Positions 58,336 to 64,000 of a stretch of 64,000 bases of DNA are shown in pieces. Position numbers and translations under genes: made by a program. How positions within the stretch are numbered: position 1 is the first letter of the stretch; each line of letters starts with the position of its first letter. The DNA is from Dictyophora rubrovolvata. Taxonomy: Eukaryota; Basidiomycota; Agaricomycetes; Phallales; Phallaceae. The stretch lies in NCBI GenBank assembly GCA_029959195.1, contig CP114120.1, positions 1,302,001-1,366,000 on the forward strand, in the 5' to 3' direction. The notes under the pieces were generated by a model, which was given only the letters and a program-made list of their open reading frames with translations, did no database searches and was not told the origin of the DNA.

Positions 58336-58705
58336 ATGGTATGTCCTTTATGACATTCATTGAAATTTGGTCTGAATGTTCAACCATTGATCTAATTAGC
58401 CAACTGCTTTTGAAATTCGCCAGAAAAACGCTGCGTTTAACAATGCTGCCCGTGCGGGTAAGAATCCGACAAAACCTTCCCGAGCAGAGCAGATGTCAAA
58501 GCAAGCTCCAATAGGTAAGTAGATTCTTGATTGTATATAGTATCTATCTAAAATTGGACGACAGGGAAATGGGCGTTGGGGCTTATCTTATTCTTAATTT
58601 GCGGTGGTTGTAAGTCTCGCGTTTCTTGTACCGGTCACCGTCTCGATCACTTATTATCTACTATTATCTACAGTTGTTTTCGAGCTCGTCAGACTCATAT
58701 TATGA
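58336..58705 (+). CDS. Stress-associated ER protein RAMP4 / SERP1 (yeast Ysy6-like)
   Basis: A tail-anchored ER protein of 64 residues. The first coding exon is just ATG, followed by a 57-nt intron. The next exons give MPTAFEIRQKNAAFNNAARA, then GKNPTKPSRAEQMSKQAP, and the C-terminal anchor KWALGLILFLICGGFVFELV. This is the RAMP4 family pattern: a basic N-terminus and one transmembrane helix. RAMP4 associates with the Sec61 translocon and ribosome and protects membrane proteins under ER stress. Its stop is 76 bp from that of the convergent RBBP4-like gene. Confidence 0.93.
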
Positions 58706-58781
58706 TGTCTTTTTCTTTCTCTGTTTCGTTCATTCAATAAATCATTGTACAACCACCACCAAAAACTTTCACTAGGTCCTA

Positions 58782-60844
<2,063 letters not shown>

Positions 60845-61202
60845 TGTAGATAAAGAATAATATCAAACGACGTTTCCGAGGTGGCTCAAGTGTGCGGATG
60901 GAACGGAAAAGAGGTGCAGGAGATGGACACTACGTCGCAGGACAAAAGGCGCGATCTCCGAAGACAGAACTGTCACCGAACGCGTCCTACGCGCTTCTTG
61001 CCACTTGTTGGACGTGATGGTGATTTTCCCAGCTTTAAACAAGTCCATGGAACAACACTCATTTATATATAGACTTAATCAAGTGAACGCGGAGCTATCC
61101 TTTTTGTTTATTGCCTATCATGGTTTGTACAGTAATCACAGCGGGGATGGCAGAGTATGAAGGATATCATGTTTACTACTAGTACTGTAAGGTATAATAG
61201 AT
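60845..61202. other. Promoter region of the RBBP4-like gene
   Basis: It lies between two minus-strand genes. Open frames on both strands near 60863-61072 look like chance. No strong motif except TTTATATATAG at about 61060-61070. Confidence 0.45.
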
Positions 61203-61632
61203 CTATGAGTATTCCTTTTCCCATTTTGCGAAGAGTTTCTCTAAATCGAAGTTGGGATCTTCTGGGTTGGTAATGACTGCAACAATAGTCTTGAATCAGT
61301 AAAGGAACGCCGAGGAAAGCAGAGACTGGAACGACAAACTTACCATCACTTTTACCGGCCTGCTGCTTGTTTTTCCATGCTTCCCGGGCTTGTTGGATAA
61401 GCTGTTCTCGTCTGTCGGCATGATGACTTTCTTTCCTCAAATCTTCTTTAGCTTGTAATGTCCGCCGATGCATGATACCGTACAATGCTCCACCGATTAA
61501 AGCGGAATAACGCACAACCTGTCAATGTAACGTTAACCGCGAAAGGCAGAGACAAGGTTATATATATCCAAGGCAGACTCAGCGGAATAAATGGGATAGT
61601 GTTCCACATACGTTTACAGTCGGAGAGGCCAT
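61203..61632 (-). CDS. TIM11: Mitochondrial F1Fo ATP synthase subunit e
   Basis: A protein of about 89 residues in three exons: MASPTVN, then VVRYSALIGGALYGIMHRRT with the following charged helix, then VITNPEDPNFDLEKLFAKWE. Subunit e sits in the inner membrane and helps dimerise ATP synthase and shape cristae. The N-terminal helix carries the glycine-rich GGALYG motif expected for dimerisation (GxxxG-like). The rest is a charged coiled helix (KEDLRKESHHADRREQLIQQ). Length and order match the fungal family (Atp21/Tim11). Confidence 0.92.
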
Positions 61633-64000
61633 ATTTTTTCGAAGTCGAGGCAGAAAAAAGCGTCAACTTCAGTTGTAAAAAATGAGCGGAATCCTGCTAG
61701 CCTGACGAAAATTTTGGATCAGTCTTGGGGAATAGTGTCTATATTGAACAAAGCATTTTAAAAGAGAACAAACAGGTTGATAATTTTATCAGTGAGTACT
61801 ACATAAAATGGCGTTGTACGCTCACCTCGAAGAAAAGACGTCGTCAGCGGCAAAAACCGGAAAGTGAACTTTTTGCATCCGCGGCTTTTTTTTCACCAGT
61901 GCTGCCAATCACAGCCTTCGACAAAAAGCATTCATTTCTTCACGATTTTCATACCGGTTCACTACTCAAAATCTCTATATGATTTAGGTAAGAGTACGAG
62001 GAGATGAAATACGTTCCGAAAGTCTCCTAATGTTCGGCAACTTGCTGCATTGTGCAAGGGAGAAAATTGGAGATTGCAAAATTGAAAACCGAGCCAGCTG
62101 TGCTTTTGTATGGTAAGGCTGATGACTCAAGTTTTGGATCTGAAAGCATTCTAATAGTGGGTCAGTCAAGCGAAAGAAGATCGAGCGGTATGCTGTGTAC
62201 AAAACATATGTCGCTCCCGCGATGAAGGTACGAGTTGACCCGATCGCTAAAGCTGAAGCGCCAAGTATTCGTATCTTCAGACTTCTTAAAGAAAGTATTC
62301 TTTTTTATAAGAATGCTGTCCGAGTTTTACGCAAGTTCTGATCATAATGATTATCTCGATTGCGTCGTCCTTTTCAATCTTGACAAAGACTCACGTGTCC
62401 TTAATTCGAGAAGCGAGTCAGTTGCGCCCCGCCAACGCAAGTTTGCCCATCCTCAGATATTTCAACCGAGTTGTCTACTATCCCGAGGTTCCATAAATAA
62501 CAAAAACGTTATATACTGGGTGGAGCCAGTGAACAGTGTTATGTCTGGCAAATTAAATATTCAGCCGAGATTTCCAACACGGCCTGGAATGTTTGGGGAA
62601 TAGTATGCTGAGAACATGATGGCTCCAATAATAACGTCACTGAATCATCCGATATATATAACATATCGGTTTATTCCAATATCGGTGTAAAACCGGGATG
62701 ACGAGAACAATCATCTCAACCACTTCCGAATTCACCTGCTCAGCCGGTCTGATGACCGTCCGTGTCATCCCCCGACCGATAGAGTTTTAGCAGCAGGCTC
62801 TCATAATAAATACTAGGTACAAGCTTTGGCTTGGTGCATATGACTAACCAATTTAGTTCCCAGACGCATCAGATGATTGTTCACCTGGTTCCGTGTCTGC
62901 TGATGACCAGTGATGACCATTGGCCATGACCACGCCGCAAGAGTCACGAACAATATATAATGCTTACAAAAACGGTCTAGTTGACAGTTGGGCTATTTAA
63001 GAGACCTTGAGGTATTTATTTGTCGAGAACCGCCAAATATATTATAGCCCATTAGACCGGTTTGCAAAGATGAAATACATGTGTATGGTTGTCCAAACCT
63101 CTCACGATTGCCACGCCGTCATTCGGATTCAGTCTGGCTACATATGTATCTGCAACCAAATTTCCTGTAGAAGGAATATAGGCGTGATAGCGGGACAAAT
63201 AAATATACATAGACTGAACACGCGCATATATACACAGAAGATGAGATCTGTTTTTTGTGCGCCACATCAAAGTTCCGACGCCGTTCCGTCAGTGGGAAAG
63301 CACTCACAAAACAATTGCCCTGTGCTTTCTTCGAATATCCGGATCAGCCACCTAGGCACCTTTTTCCGCAGTTGGTGGACCGGTGAATACATATACATTC
63401 ACCTTTGAAATGAATTACAAGCCAATACTATTTAAGAACAGGTATGTATAATACCCGCAGCCCATTCAGTGCCGATACGATGGAGATATAATTCGATATC
63501 GGCGCATATGCGCACGGACGCCCTGAAAGATGTCATAACTGAATTAGAAAGTTCTCGTGAATTCAATGGCGAGCGTTTCGTTTTTGCGCTAAGATTGAAG
63601 GAATGGGACAGGCCTCGTGACTACTCTTAATCGAGCGAGAATACTATTAGCCCGGGTCTATCGAAGTGGCAAAACGTGCGATACAGTAATACAATACATA
63701 AATCATAAAAAAAAATATCTCATTAGGAAATGAAAAAAGATGGTAATAGTTTTTGGGTTACAACATCATGAGAAGAATAGGCAAAGCAGTGCGCAGTATC
63801 AAAACAACAGAACAGCAGTACTTGTCAAAGGTGGGGGGTAGATGTTTGTTTTTTGCTATGCAAACAAAAGTTAGAAAGAACAAAAGATACATGTGTGGTG
63901 AACGACATACGGGCAACAAGCTCATTCACCAACTGGGTGCAGAGATGGATTGACGTGTGTCGAGAGCTGTGTATTGATAACACAAATCAGTCAGAGCAAA
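61633..64000. other. Trailing region without a supported gene
   Basis: About 2.4 kb with only short unsupported frames on either strand (longest about 130 codons at 63007-63408). Small inverted repeats occur (CCGATAT...ATATCGG near 62649-62669 and GCCGATA...TATCGGC near 63471-63503). GATGACC/GATGACCA words recur around 62749-62922. Nothing is assigned. Confidence 0.5.

Noticed and set aside
62640-62925. CRISPR-like or regular repeat array from GATGACC words and small palindromes
   Set aside because: Spacing is irregular, copies are only 7-8 bp, and CRISPR arrays are not expected in a fungal nuclear genome.
63007-63408. 133-codon plus-strand frame near the end of the window
   Set aside because: Composition is unlike the other genes here, a comparable frame lies opposite, and no motif is visible.

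Overview
The window is nuclear DNA from a filamentous basidiomycete, most likely an Agaricomycete. Genes sit on both strands, are cut by many short GT-AG introns (mostly 45-65 nt), and are tightly packed. FunK1-type kinase, basidiomycete-style O-fucosyltransferase-like and GH44 genes fit this, as do a lysine tRNA with a very short intron and fungal housekeeping genes. The species cannot be named from the sequence.

Layout. 1-8.1 kb: core genes, namely beta-COP (SEC26, minus), an RRM-less CstF-64-like protein (plus), DPM3 (minus) and a NIF3-family protein (plus). 9.3-10.9 kb: a probably secreted epoxide-hydrolase-like alpha/beta hydrolase. 11.7-21.7 kb: an accessory-looking island with a FunK1 kinase whose 5' end carries a perfect 17-bp hairpin, a decayed coiled-coil gene, a LINE 3'-end fragment abutting it, a 224-bp Tc1/mariner-type MITE with TA duplications, an orphan proline-rich membrane protein and diverged tandem repeats. 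21.7-40.5 kb: dense core genes, namely adrenodoxin reductase ARH1 (minus), AP-3 delta (plus), a Ste20/GCK-III kinase (minus), an NR2C2AP-like protein (minus), the Fe-S helicase CHL1/DDX11 (plus), a GT25 glycosyltransferase (plus), a tyrosine phosphatase (minus), a second epoxide hydrolase (plus), tRNA-Lys(CTT) and an O-fucosyltransferase-like membrane protein (plus). 40.9-44.8 kb: a large protein with an XPF-like and helix-hairpin-helix C-terminus, a candidate Zip2/SHOC1 meiotic factor. 46.3-51.5 kb: two tandem paralogous CDF metal transporters, duplicated together with their promoters and each containing conserved 7-nt and 9-nt microexons. 53-57 kb: a conserved hypothetical protein and a secreted GH44 glycoside hydrolase. 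58.3-61.6 kb: RAMP4/SERP1, an RBBP4/MSI1-type WD40 histone chaperone and mitochondrial ATP synthase subunit e. 61.6-64 kb: no gene recognised.

Functional themes are secretory-pathway and ER work (beta-COP, DPM3, AP-3 delta, RAMP4, GT25, O-fucosyltransferase-like, GH44), chromosome maintenance (CHL1, RBBP4, the Zip2-like candidate), mitochondrial function (ARH1, ATP synthase e) and metal handling (the CDF pair). The most unusual signals are the microexon architecture shared by the CDF duplicates and a 25-bp identical block about 0.4 kb upstream of both start codons. All splice models were read by eye from GT-AG signals, reading frame and family conservation; they have not been checked against transcripts.
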